A DNA stretch of 64,000 bases from Nocardia sp. CC227C (lineage in GTDB: Bacteria > Actinomycetota > Actinomycetes > Mycobacteriales > Mycobacteriaceae). The notes below the pieces were generated by a model. That model was not told where the DNA came from, searched no databases, and saw only the letters and a program-made list of their open reading frames with translations. The stretch covers positions 298,788 through 362,787 of the forward strand of contig NZ_JASITE010000008.1 in assembly GCF_030767025.1 (NCBI RefSeq). The letters run 5' to 3'. Position numbers and translations under genes: made by a program. This document shows, piece after piece, positions 43,401 through 50,062 of this stretch (position 1 is its first letter; the number at the start of each line of letters is the position of its first letter).

Positions 43401-43813
43401 TCCAGGTAGCGCTTGCCGTCGAAGGTCTTGAGCGTGTACGAGGTGTAGTACTTGAACGCGCCGAGGAAGGTGGGGAACCGGAACTTCTTGGCGTACGCCT
43501 GCTGGAACAGCTGCTTGATGAAGGCGCGGCTGTACTTCTCCAGCACCTCCGTCTCGTAGTAGTTCTCCTCGATGAGGTAGTCGAGCTTCTCGTCGAGATT
43601 GTGGAAGAAGACGGTGTTCTGGTTGACGTGCTGCAGGAAGTACTGGTGCGCGGCCTCGCGGTCCTTGTCGAACTGGATCTCGCCACCCGGGCCGTACAGG
43701 TTCAGCATGGCGTTGAGGGCGTGGTAGTCCAGGCCCTCGGTGGTGGAGGAGTCCCCGCTGACCGGACGCTCTACGCGGGCAGTCTTTCCGACCGGTGCTG
43801 TTGTCGTTGCCAA
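40406..43813 (-). CDS. nrdE: Class Ib ribonucleotide reductase large subunit, intein-containing
   Basis: A 1135-residue precursor: NrdE of 728 residues interrupted by a 407-residue intein (residues 192-598). NrdE reduces ribonucleoside diphosphates to deoxyribonucleotides with NrdF and NrdH. The intein sits in the active-site motif PVS/CFLLRIEDNMESIGR, so the catalytic Cys of the mature enzyme is residue +1 of the splice junction. The later LNLHGYLARERV region and the C-terminal redox pair CVSC (in EVEGCVSCML) are intact. The TTG at 43813 overlaps nrdI by 43 bases. Without splicing the enzyme would be inactive. Matches Rv3051c. Confidence 0.96.
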   Translation of the reverse strand: MATTTAPVGKTARVERPVSGDSSTTEGLDYHALNAMLNLYGPGGEIQFDKDREAAHQYFLQHVNQNTVFFHNLDEKLDYLIEENYYETEVLEKYSRAFIKQLFQQAYAKKFRFPTFLGAFKYYTSYTLKTFDGKRYLERFEDRVCMVALTLADGDEILASELVEEIMEGRFQPATPTFLNSGKKQRGEPVSCFPAGTPVDTIDGPRAIETLRPGDRVLSHDGTYAAVEAVVENPNDQALVSLSHFGHKEPIRCTPEHPILVWTTRDVDTLIDGDGADPFNGFVWLAAQDVHPSDFIVTAAPLEVRERRTHDLMNHVGEGTFEEVDGLIRKVNVDAKHRNKQRHRQGFVAVNRYVEESYELGLILGWYVAEGHVSRRTGSTVPNGVHFTLGAHETAYQEELSAAFKQVFAVDLSAHANQSDHSVRMVCNSKIVASLMLSLAGTGYSTKRLTHDVLTANEDFQRGLLAGLYRGDGCCTNGGLVLDLVNPELVDQVQLILRRLGIVSTVRRYANQAGNDTGQVFVPGVPGVNEDFILDVGKNLHNYVGRKGTKRTTYQVVHGRHVYGIREIARTEETPEQVYNLHVEGTHTYAIRGTVVHNCFLLRIEDNMESIGRSINSALQLSKRGGGVALLLSNIREAGAPIKKIENQSSGVIPIMKLLEDSFSYANQLGARQGAGAVYLHAHHPDIYRFLDTKRENADEKIRIKTLSLGVVIPDITFELAKKNEDMYLFSPYDVERIYGVPFADINVTEKYYEMVDDKRIRKSKIKAREFFQTIAELQFESGYPYIMYEDTVNRSNPIKGKITHSNLCSEILQVSTPSEFNDDLSYSKVGKDISCNLGSLNIAKTMDSPDFGKTVETAIRALTAVSDQTHIHSVPSIEQGNNESHAIGLGQMNLHGYLARERVYYGSEEGVDFTNIYFYTIAYHAVRASNLIAKERGTYFGGFPESKYASGEYFDKYTEQAWEPKTERVRQIFADADVHIPTQDDWRELKASVMQYGIYNQNLQAVPPTGSISYINHSTSSIHPIASKIEIRKEGKIGRVYYPAPYLTNDNLDYFEDAYDIGYEKVIDTYAAATQHVDQGLSLTLFFKDSATTRDVNKAQIYAWRKGIKTLYYIRIRQMALEGTEVEGCVSCML
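42020..43240 (-). mobile_element. NrdE intein with LAGLIDADG homing endonuclease
   Basis: Encodes a 407-residue intein. Splicing block A begins CFPAGTPVDTIDGPRAIETL (Cys1); block B contains TPEHPIL; blocks F and G are VYNLHVEGTHTYAIRGTVVHN, ending in His-Asn, with Cys+1 after it. Two dodecapeptide motifs, LGLILGWYVAEGH and RGLLAGLYRGDGC, mark the DOD homing endonuclease; the second has the catalytic acidic residue and the first has Glu in the corresponding place. The insertion is in frame. Base composition looks less GC-rich than the flanking extein. Confidence 0.95.
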
Positions 43814-44232
43814 AACAATCCCAATCCCTCTCGGACGCGCTCGACGTCCTCGGCAGTTCCCATGAGTTCGAAGCGATACAGGTACGGCACTCCCGCCTTG
43901 CGCGAGATCACCTCTCCCGCAAAGCAGTACGTATCGCCGAAGTTCGTATTGCCGGCCGCGATCACGCCGCGCAGCAGGGCGCGGTTGTGGGGATCGTTGA
44001 GGAATTTGGCCACCTGCCGGGGCACGAATTCCTTCTCGGATCGGTTCCCACCCAGTACGTGCCGACCGCCCCCGTAAGTGGGGACGATCAGCACGTAGGG
44101 TTCATCGACGCGAAGCGAGTCGGCGGTATGCAGTGGTATGCGGAGCGCCGGGAGGCCCAGCTTCTCCACGAAGCGGTGCGTGTTCTCCGACGCACTCGAG
44201 AAGTAGACCAGATTGGCTGTCTGGGTGGACAT
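43771..44232 (-). CDS. nrdI: Class Ib ribonucleotide reductase flavodoxin-like protein
   Basis: A 153-residue NrdI, an FMN protein that supplies oxidant to assemble the Mn2-tyrosyl radical in NrdF. NLVYFSSASENTHRFVEKLG is the phosphate-binding loop, and VLIVPTYGGG and GVIAAGNTNFGDTYCFAG are conserved. ATG at 44232. Its 3' end overlaps nrdE by 43 bases, so translation is coupled. Confidence 0.96.
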   Translation of the reverse strand: MSTQTANLVYFSSASENTHRFVEKLGLPALRIPLHTADSLRVDEPYVLIVPTYGGGRHVLGGNRSEKEFVPRQVAKFLNDPHNRALLRGVIAAGNTNFGDTYCFAGEVISRKAGVPYLYRFELMGTAEDVERVREGLGLFWQRQQHRSERLPA

Positions 44233-44308
44233 GTCGGCCACCTTCCCAGTTCGATCGGGCGAACCTGCGACCAGCGGCGAGCTTCCCCGCACGCCGCTGG
44301 GGGGCCGC

Positions 44309-44542
44309 TCAGGCCGCGACGGTGGCGAGCGCCTTGATGCGGTCCGGGCGGAAGCCGGACCAGTGGTCGTCACCGGCGACGACGACGGGGGCCTGCAGGT
44401 AGCCCAGGGCCATGACGTAGTCGCGGGCTTCGGGGTTCTCGGAGATGTCGACGACGTCGTAGTCGACGCCGATCTTGTCGAGCGCCTTGTAGGTGGCATT
44501 GCACTGAACACAAGCAGGCTTCGTGTACACGGTGATGGTCAT
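44309..44542 (-). CDS. nrdH: Glutaredoxin-like NrdH-redoxin
   Basis: A 77-residue NrdH electron donor to NrdE. The redox motif is CVQC in TVYTKPACVQCNATYKALD, and the C-terminal WSGFRPDRI is typical of NrdH, which accepts electrons from thioredoxin reductase. The ATG at 44542 is preceded by AGAAGGGG. It begins the nrdHIE operon, 76 bases upstream of nrdI. Confidence 0.96.
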   Translation of the reverse strand: MTITVYTKPACVQCNATYKALDKIGVDYDVVDISENPEARDYVMALGYLQAPVVVAGDDHWSGFRPDRIKALATVAA

Positions 44543-44696
44543 TGGTGTCCCCTTCTCCTCGCCTTCGATCCGTATGCAGTGCACGACTGAAACAACATCC
44601 ACGTACTAGCTGCGCAAACCCCTGGAAGCGGAACCGAAGCCCCTGGTCACCCGATCCGATCCACTGTTCATCTCGGGTGGCTTTCCAGCGCTGTAG

Positions 44697-44744
44697 ACAC
44701 TACACCTAGTGGCCGACAGATTCACACAACACGACATGTTGCGA
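44697..44744 (-). promoter_or_regulatory. Paired NrdR-type boxes upstream of nrdHIE
   Basis: ACACTACACCTAGTGG (44697-44712) and ACACGACATGTTGCGA (44729-44744) begin 32 bases apart, the same spacing as at nrdF. The first is close to the nrdF-proximal box in sequence and contains the minus-strand TAGTGT that can act as -10. Confidence 0.85.
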
Positions 44745-45001
44745 CTCACAAAGGTGAAATTCCGGTGCCGTAAGTACCTGGACACTCAATTCGCAACTCG
44801 ACACGACTGAGGCAGAGATCACAATTTCGGCAACTAGCACATTCTCAGCAAACGCTGCTTCATCAGGCATAACACCCATCACGCGGGTCACACGCACACC
44901 ACGGATGCACGGGCGTCGCAACACCGTCCCGTCACGCGGCCGACATCGAATCGAGACCCGCCCCGGCGTGTCGTCAGCGCGCTCGCACCCCACCGCGGAC
45001 G

Positions 45002-45034
45002 ACGGGGCCACGGCTCCGAAAGCCGTGGCCCCGT
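45002..45034 (-). terminator. Hairpin downstream of FMN reductase gene
   Basis: A perfect 14-bp stem (ACGGGGCCACGGCT / AGCCGTGGCCCCGT) with a 5-base loop, 21 bases past the stop. Confidence 0.88.
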
Positions 45035-45055
45035 GGGAGTTCGGTGACGCGCCGG

Positions 45056-45625
45056 TCAGGCGGTGACCAGGTTGCCGTCGGCCGATTCCGCCAACGAGAC
45101 GACGGTCGCGGCCAGCTGGGTCAGCGCCTCGGCGTCATCGGCGGGGTGGACGTCGACGAAGCGGCTGCCGATGGTGCCGAAGTGCAGGTGCGCGCCTTCC
45201 ACGACGGATGCGCCCGCGATCCCCAGCGCCTTGACGGCGTCGCCGTGCGCCCACTTGGCGGCGTTCTGGCTGATGGACGCGGAGACCACGGCGGTCGGCT
45301 TGCCCTTGATCGCACCGGCGCCGTAGGGGCGCGAGGCCCAGTCGATGGCGTTCTTCAGCACGGCCGGGAGGGTGCCGTTGTATTCGGGCGTGACCAGCAG
45401 CAGACCGTCGGCGGCGGCGATCGCGTCACGCAGCGCCTGCGCGGCGGCGGGCACTTCGCCCTCGACATCCAGATCTTCGTTGTAGAAAGGGATATCCGCG
45501 AGACCCGCGTAGAGGGTGATCTCCACACCCTCGGGCGCCGTCTTGGCGGCGGCCTCGGCGAGGCGGCGGTTGATGGAGGCGGCACGCAGGCTTCCGACGA
45601 GAGCGAGCAGACGGGTCTGGGACAT
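45056..45625 (-). CDS. NADPH-dependent FMN reductase
   Basis: A 189-residue flavodoxin-fold reductase matching Rv3054c. ALVGSLRAASINRRLAEAA is the FMN phosphate loop and LLVTPEYNGTLPAVLKNAIDWASRP is the family signature. Likely reduces FMN, quinones or azo compounds. ATG at 45625. It is divergent from a TetR regulator, and the shared gap holds a perfect 16-bp palindrome. Confidence 0.92.
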   Translation of the reverse strand: MSQTRLLALVGSLRAASINRRLAEAAAKTAPEGVEITLYAGLADIPFYNEDLDVEGEVPAAAQALRDAIAAADGLLLVTPEYNGTLPAVLKNAIDWASRPYGAGAIKGKPTAVVSASISQNAAKWAHGDAVKALGIAGASVVEGAHLHFGTIGSRFVDVHPADDAEALTQLAATVVSLAESADGNLVTA

Positions 45626-45678
45626 GGCGGGCACTCCTCGAGCGGTGATCGGTGGGTGGTACGTTCATCTCAGGCTAA

Positions 45679-45694
45679 CCGGACCATGGTCCGG
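45679..45694. promoter_or_regulatory. Perfect 16-bp palindrome, TetR operator candidate
   Basis: CCGGACCATGGTCCGG is exactly self-complementary and lies midway between the FMN reductase and TetR starts, 53 and 29 bases away. Confidence 0.75.
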
Positions 45695-45723
45695 ATTAAT
45701 TCCCGGGTATCGAGAAGGGCACC

Positions 45724-46425
45724 GTGATGCGTAACACGCCCCCGGCACAGCAGCCCGAACCGCTGCCGCCCGAATCGCTGTCTTCCGAACCGCTGTCGCT
45801 CGAGCCCAGGACGCCGCTGTCGCTGCCGCGCGGCATCCCGCTGCCGACCGCCGAGCACGGCGAGCGCAGCGACGCGGCCCGCAACCGCCAGCTGCTGCTC
45901 GATGCCGCCGAGGCGCTGGTGCGCGAGCAAGGGGCGGAAGCCGTCACCATGGACGCGGTCGCCAAGCGGGCGGGCGTCGGCAAGGGCACGGTCTTCCGGC
46001 GGTTCGGCAACCGGTCCGGGCTCATGCACGCGCTGCTGGACCAGTCGGAGAAGAAGCTACAGGCGGCGTACATGTTCGGGCCGCCGCCACTGGGACCGGG
46101 CGCACCGCCGGTGGAGCGGCTCATCGCCTTCGGGCGGGCGCGGCTGGCCGGAATCGAGGTGGAGGGCGATGTGCGCCGGGAGGCGTCCTTCGACGCCGAC
46201 CGCTATGCCAGCGCCCCCTACAACGTGACCAGATCCCATGTGGCGCTGCTGCTTCGGCAGGCCGACGTGGCCAGCGGCGGCTGGCTGCTCGCCGATACGC
46301 TGCTGGCCGCGCTGGACGCGGGCCTGGTGCTGCACCAGACCCGCGCGCTCGGATACACGCTGGCGCAGATCGGCGACTACTGGGAGACCCTCGTCCGCCG
46401 GGTCACCGCCCCGGCCGCGCAGTAG
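45724..46425 (+). CDS. TetR family transcriptional regulator
   Basis: A 233-residue TetR regulator matching Rv3055. A Pro/Ser/Glu-rich N-terminal tail of about 48 residues with internal repetition (PEPLPPESLSSEPLSLEP) precedes the helix-turn-helix (NRQLLLDAAEALVREQGAEAVTMDAVAKRAGVGKGTVFRRFGNRSGL). GTG at 45724; the ATG at 45727 is equivalent. Probably represses the divergent FMN reductase through the palindrome between them. Confidence 0.92.
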   Translation: MMRNTPPAQQPEPLPPESLSSEPLSLEPRTPLSLPRGIPLPTAEHGERSDAARNRQLLLDAAEALVREQGAEAVTMDAVAKRAGVGKGTVFRRFGNRSGLMHALLDQSEKKLQAAYMFGPPPLGPGAPPVERLIAFGRARLAGIEVEGDVRREASFDADRYASAPYNVTRSHVALLLRQADVASGGWLLADTLLAALDAGLVLHQTRALGYTLAQIGDYWETLVRRVTAPAAQ

Positions 46426-46428
46426 AGT
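46423..46428 (+). promoter_or_regulatory. -10 element TAGAGT, leaderless start
   Basis: TAGAGT ends 7 bases before the nadE ATG at 46436 and overlaps the stop of the TetR gene. Confidence 0.5.
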
Positions 46429-46435
46429 GTGCGCA

Positions 46436-47275
46436 ATGGGGAACCTGCGTGACGAGATCATCGCCGAACTGGGCGTGGCACCGACCATCGAACCGAAACT
46501 CGAAGTGCGGCGGCGCATCGACTTCCTCAAGGACTATCTGCGCTCCACCCCCGCCGTGGGATTCGTGCTCGGCATCAGCGGCGGCCAGGACTCCACCCTG
46601 ACCGGGCGGCTGTGCCAGCTCGCCGCCGAAGAGCTGCGCGCCGAGGGCGCCGAGGCCGCCTTCGTGGCGGTGCGGCTGCCCTACGGGGTGCAGGCCGACG
46701 AGGAGGACGCGCAGACCGCGCTGCGGTTCATCCAGCCGGACCGCTCGGTGGCGGTGAACGTCAAGCCGAGCGCCGACGCCGTGGGCGAGGAGGTCGCGCT
46801 CGGCGTGGCGGGTTTGCTCGACGCCGAGACCCGGTTGCGGGATTTCGTGCGCGGCAATATCAAGGCCCGCGAGCGCATGGTCATCCAGTACGCCATCGCC
46901 GGTCAGCTGAACCTCCTGGTGGTAGGCACCGACCACGCCGCCGAGGCGGTCACCGGCTTCTTCACCAAGTACGGCGACGGCGGCGTGGACATCACCCCGC
47001 TCACCGGCCTCACCAAGCGCCAGGGCGCGGCCCTGCTCCAGGAACTCGGCGCCCCGCCCAGCGTCTGGCAGAAGGTCCCCACCGCCGATCTGGAGGACGA
47101 CCGCCCCGCCCTCCCCGACGAGGAGGCCCTGGGCCTGACATACGCCCAGATCGACGACTACCTGGAGGGCAAGGACGTCGGCCCGGAGGTGGCGCAGCGC
47201 CTCGAGACGATCTTCCGCAACACCCGCCACAAGCGCGCCGTCCCGGTGACCCCGCTCGACACCTGGTGGAAGTAG
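46436..47275 (+). CDS. nadE: Ammonia-dependent NAD synthetase
   Basis: A 279-residue NadE that converts nicotinate adenine dinucleotide to NAD with ammonia and ATP. The PP-loop SGGQDS is at residues 48-53, and GTDHAAEAVTGFFTKYGDGGVDITPL and LTKRQGAALLQELGAP are family motifs. There is no glutaminase domain, unlike the long glutamine-dependent NadE of mycobacteria. ATG at 46436 with a -10 element 7 bases upstream. Confidence 0.95.
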   Translation: MGNLRDEIIAELGVAPTIEPKLEVRRRIDFLKDYLRSTPAVGFVLGISGGQDSTLTGRLCQLAAEELRAEGAEAAFVAVRLPYGVQADEEDAQTALRFIQPDRSVAVNVKPSADAVGEEVALGVAGLLDAETRLRDFVRGNIKARERMVIQYAIAGQLNLLVVGTDHAAEAVTGFFTKYGDGGVDITPLTGLTKRQGAALLQELGAPPSVWQKVPTADLEDDRPALPDEEALGLTYAQIDDYLEGKDVGPEVAQRLETIFRNTRHKRAVPVTPLDTWWK

Positions 47276-47288
47276 CCGCACATCGGGC

Positions 47289-47317
47289 CGCGCCCCACTC
47301 GGTTCGGAGCGGGCGCG
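47289..47317 (+). terminator. Hairpin between nadE and moaD
   Basis: CGCGCCC pairs with GGGCGCG, with an inner CTC/GAG pairing around GGTTCG. It lies 13 bases past the nadE stop, between convergent genes. Confidence 0.55.
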
Positions 47318-47422
47318 TTCTCGATCGGCGTGAGCGACGCGGATTTCGACGCCATCGCCGAGATCACCGGCCAGCCGACGACATGCGTCGTGCCAGCCGA
47401 ACCGCCTGGGCGCAGCGGCGGA

Positions 47423-47665
47423 TCAGCCGCCCGCGAAGGGGGGCAGGACGTCCACCCGGGCGGTGAGGGGAGTCGTTGTGTCCCTGGTGAGTTCGTCGCC
47501 GACGAGGTAGGCGCAGACGCGGAGCATGGGGTCCAGGTCGGGGCCGTAGGCGGTGGTCAGGGTCTGGCGCAGGTCGGCGACCGTGGCTCCCGCGGGGAGG
47601 TCCAGGGTTTCGGAGTCCTTGCCCACCGCGTCGGCGATGGCGGCGAAGTAGCGGACCTCAACCAC
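47423..47665 (-). CDS. moaD: Molybdopterin synthase sulfur carrier subunit
   Basis: An 80-residue ubiquitin-like MoaD ending in PPFAGG; the C-terminal Gly-Gly is thiocarboxylated to deliver sulfur to molybdopterin synthase. VEVRYFAAIADAVGKDSETLDL is the usual start. The GTG at 47665 overlaps the moaA stop, so the two are translationally coupled. Its partner moaE lies about 3.5 kb away on the other strand. Confidence 0.92.
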   Translation of the reverse strand: MVEVRYFAAIADAVGKDSETLDLPAGATVADLRQTLTTAYGPDLDPMLRVCAYLVGDELTRDTTTPLTARVDVLPPFAGG

Positions 47666-48719
47666 CGATGGCTCCCATCGTTCGCTCGGGGGGCTGGAAG
47701 TCGGCGGCGTCGATGCCGTGACCCGCCCACTTGTTCCACATGGCGCCGCGCCACAGGGTGGCGATCTCCGCGTCCGAGGCGCCGGAGCGCAGGGCCGCGC
47801 GCACATCGTATTCCTGATCGCTGAACAGGCAGGAGCGGATGCGGCCGTCGGCGGTGAGCCGGGTGCGGTCGCAGTCGCCACAGAACTTGCGGGTCACCGA
47901 GGCGATGATGCCGACGGTGCCGGGGCCGCCGTCGACCAGCCAGTTCTCGGCGGGGGCGGACGGGTCGTCGGGGCGGCCGATCTCGGTGAGGGTGAAGCGC
48001 TTCCCCAGCACGTCGAGGAGTTCGGCGGCGGTGATCATATTGGCCCGTGCCCACTCGTGGTCGGCGTCGAGCGGCATCTCCTCGATGAAGCGCAGTTCGC
48101 AGCCCTCGTCGATGCACCACTGGAGCAGATCCGCCGCGCCGGAAAGGGTTTCGCGCATGAGCACGGCGTTCACCTTGACCGGGGCCAGCCCTTCGCGCTG
48201 GGCGGCGCGGATGCCGGAGAGCACCGACTCGAGACGGTCGCGGCGGGTGAGGCGGGCGAAACCGTCGCGGTCGACGGTGTCGAGGGAGACATTGACCCGG
48301 TTCAGTCCGGCCTCGGCCAGCTTGCGGGCGCGGTGTTCGAGACCGACGCCATTGCTGGTCATGGCCAGCGGCGTGTCCGGCAGCGCGGCGCGGCAGCCGG
48401 CGATGATCCGCTCCAGATCCCGGCGCATGAGCGGTTCGCCGCCGGTGAAGCGCACCTCGTGCACGCCGAGTTCGTGCACCGCCAGCGTGACCAGGCGGAC
48501 GATCTCGTCGGCGGTGAGCAGCTCATCGGCCGGAATGGGCGGCAGGCCCTCCTCCGGCATGCAGTAGGTGCACCGCAGCGAACACTTCTCGGTAATGGAT
48601 ACCCGCAGGTCACGGGCGGTACGCCCGTAGCGGTCCACCAGGAACGGGGTATCGGGGCGACCGTCGAGGGAGGGTCGCCCGGCTCGTACGGCGGGAATTC
48701 CCATCACGACCACGGTCAC
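47658..48719 (-). CDS. moaA: GTP 3',8-cyclase
   Basis: A 353-residue radical SAM enzyme for the first step of molybdenum cofactor synthesis. The radical SAM cluster is Cys46, Cys50, Cys53 (EKCSLRCTYC); the second [4Fe-4S] cluster uses FCGDCDRTRLTADGRIRSC; the C-terminal Gly-Gly tail (AIGG) needed for activity is present. GTG at 48719; the ATG six codons in is an alternative. Divergent from moeA. Confidence 0.96.
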   Translation of the reverse strand: MTVVVMGIPAVRAGRPSLDGRPDTPFLVDRYGRTARDLRVSITEKCSLRCTYCMPEEGLPPIPADELLTADEIVRLVTLAVHELGVHEVRFTGGEPLMRRDLERIIAGCRAALPDTPLAMTSNGVGLEHRARKLAEAGLNRVNVSLDTVDRDGFARLTRRDRLESVLSGIRAAQREGLAPVKVNAVLMRETLSGAADLLQWCIDEGCELRFIEEMPLDADHEWARANMITAAELLDVLGKRFTLTEIGRPDDPSAPAENWLVDGGPGTVGIIASVTRKFCGDCDRTRLTADGRIRSCLFSDQEYDVRAALRSGASDAEIATLWRGAMWNKWAGHGIDAADFQPPERTMGAIGG

Positions 48720-48792
48720 CCGACCATTATTACGGGTATGTCCAGTCCCCCGCTCGCCTGTCGTGCCGGACGGCCCCGCCCCGGCGCGCGTA

Positions 48793-48798
48793 TAGGCT
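48793..48798 (+). promoter_or_regulatory. -10 element TAGGCT, leaderless start
   Basis: TAGGCT ends 7 bases before the moeA ATG at 48806. Confidence 0.6.
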
Positions 48799-48805
48799 GA
48801 CCCGC

Positions 48806-50011
48806 ATGACTTCTCGGCCAGTTCGGACGCAGGCCCGATCCGTCGACGACCACCGGCAACGCATCGAGAGTTTGCTGCGCCCGCTGGCCGGCCGGGAGAC
48901 CGAGCGGATTCCGATGGCGCGCGCGCTCGGACGGCGGCTGGCCGAGGACCTGCACTCCCCCCTGGATCTGCCGGTCTTCCGTAACTCGTCCATGGACGGC
49001 TACGCGGTGCGCGCCGAGTCGGTGGCCGACGTGCCGGTGACGCTGCCGCTCGCCGGTGTGGTGGCGGCCGGGATGGCCGGTGACGCGGAGCTGCCCGCCG
49101 GGACGGCCGTGAAGATCATGACCGGCGCGCCGCTGCCGCCGGGCGCGGACTGTGTGGTGCCGGTCGAGGACACCCGCGCCGACGGCTCCCTGGTGACCAT
49201 CGAGAAGGGCCGCGCCGCAGGCGATTTCGTGCGCGAGCCGGGCACGGACGCGCGCGCCGGGGACCTGCTGGTCGCGGCGGGCACCCGGCTCGCCCCCCGG
49301 CATGTGGCGGCGCTGGCCGCGGTCGGGCTGGCCGAGGTCCCGGTCGCGCGGCGGGTGCGGGCCGCGGTGCTCACCACCGGTGACGAGCTCATGCCCGCGG
49401 GCAGCGTGCTGCGGCCGGGCCAGATCTACGACTCCAACGGGCTCACACTGGCGACGGCCTTGGCGGACAACGACGTCGAGGTGGTGTCGGTCGGACACAG
49501 TTCCGACGATCCGGCCGAGTTCCGCGCGCTGGTGACCGCCGCCGCGGCCGCCGCCGATGTGGTGTTCACCTCCGGCGGCGTGTCCAAGGGCGACTTCGAG
49601 GTGGTCAAGGACGTGCTCGCCGAGCTGGGCGGCGAATTCGGTTCCGTCGCGGTGCAACCCGGCGGACCGCAGGGTGTGACGGTGGTGGACGGGGTGCCGG
49701 TGGTGAGTTTCCCCGGCAATCCGGTGTCGACCGCCGTCTCGTTCGAGGTCTTCGCCCGCCCGGTCCTGCGTGAGCTGGCCGGACTCCCGCCGGTCGACAC
49801 CGCCGAGCTGGCATTGCTGGAACCGGTCCGCTCCCCCGCCGGTCGCCGCCAGTTCCTGCGCGGTCGGCGCACCGACGACGGCGTGGCCCTGGTCGCCGGA
49901 CCCGGCTCCCACCTGATCGCCTCCATGGCCGCCGCGGACGTGCTGATCGACATTCCGGCCGAGGTGACCGACCTGCCTGCCGGGACGCTGGTGCGGGTCC
50001 GACACCTCTGA
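48806..50011 (+). CDS. moeA: Molybdopterin molybdenumtransferase
   Basis: A 401-residue MoeA that inserts molybdate into adenylylated molybdopterin. Recognisable segments are NSSMDGYAVRA, VKIMTGAPLPPGAD, LTTGDELMPAG, FTSGGVSKGDFEVVKDVL and FPGNPVS. ATG at 48806 behind a -10 element. It starts the moeA-moaC/mogA-moaE run. Confidence 0.95.
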   Translation: MTSRPVRTQARSVDDHRQRIESLLRPLAGRETERIPMARALGRRLAEDLHSPLDLPVFRNSSMDGYAVRAESVADVPVTLPLAGVVAAGMAGDAELPAGTAVKIMTGAPLPPGADCVVPVEDTRADGSLVTIEKGRAAGDFVREPGTDARAGDLLVAAGTRLAPRHVAALAAVGLAEVPVARRVRAAVLTTGDELMPAGSVLRPGQIYDSNGLTLATALADNDVEVVSVGHSSDDPAEFRALVTAAAAAADVVFTSGGVSKGDFEVVKDVLAELGGEFGSVAVQPGGPQGVTVVDGVPVVSFPGNPVSTAVSFEVFARPVLRELAGLPPVDTAELALLEPVRSPAGRRQFLRGRRTDDGVALVAGPGSHLIASMAAADVLIDIPAEVTDLPAGTLVRVRHL

Positions 50012-50062
50012 CCCTGTTACCCCGTGCCGCCCCACCGGGGCGACTGTGGAACGCTGGTGGGC

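Larger units (their letters stand above)
44543..45055. other. nrdHIE promoter region and intergenic stretch
   Basis: About 510 bases. It holds the paired NrdR boxes (44697-44744) and the terminator of the FMN reductase gene (45002-45034). The section 44745-44900 is noticeably more AT-rich than the surroundings. An open frame of 101 codons there has no recognisable features, and I do not call it a gene. Confidence 0.5.

Noticed and set aside
40583..44077. A 1164-codon plus-strand open frame opposite nrdE and nrdI
   Set aside because: It is the mirror frame of strongly conserved nrdE, nrdI and intein sequence in high-GC DNA. It has no recognisable domain.
44543..44750. Cobalamin riboswitch upstream of nrdHIE
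   Set aside because: No B12-box sequence; the operon is class Ib and has NrdR boxes.
44706..45011. A 101-codon minus-strand frame in the nrdH upstream region
   Set aside because: It spans the NrdR boxes and part of a terminator hairpin and resembles nothing. Treated as noncoding.
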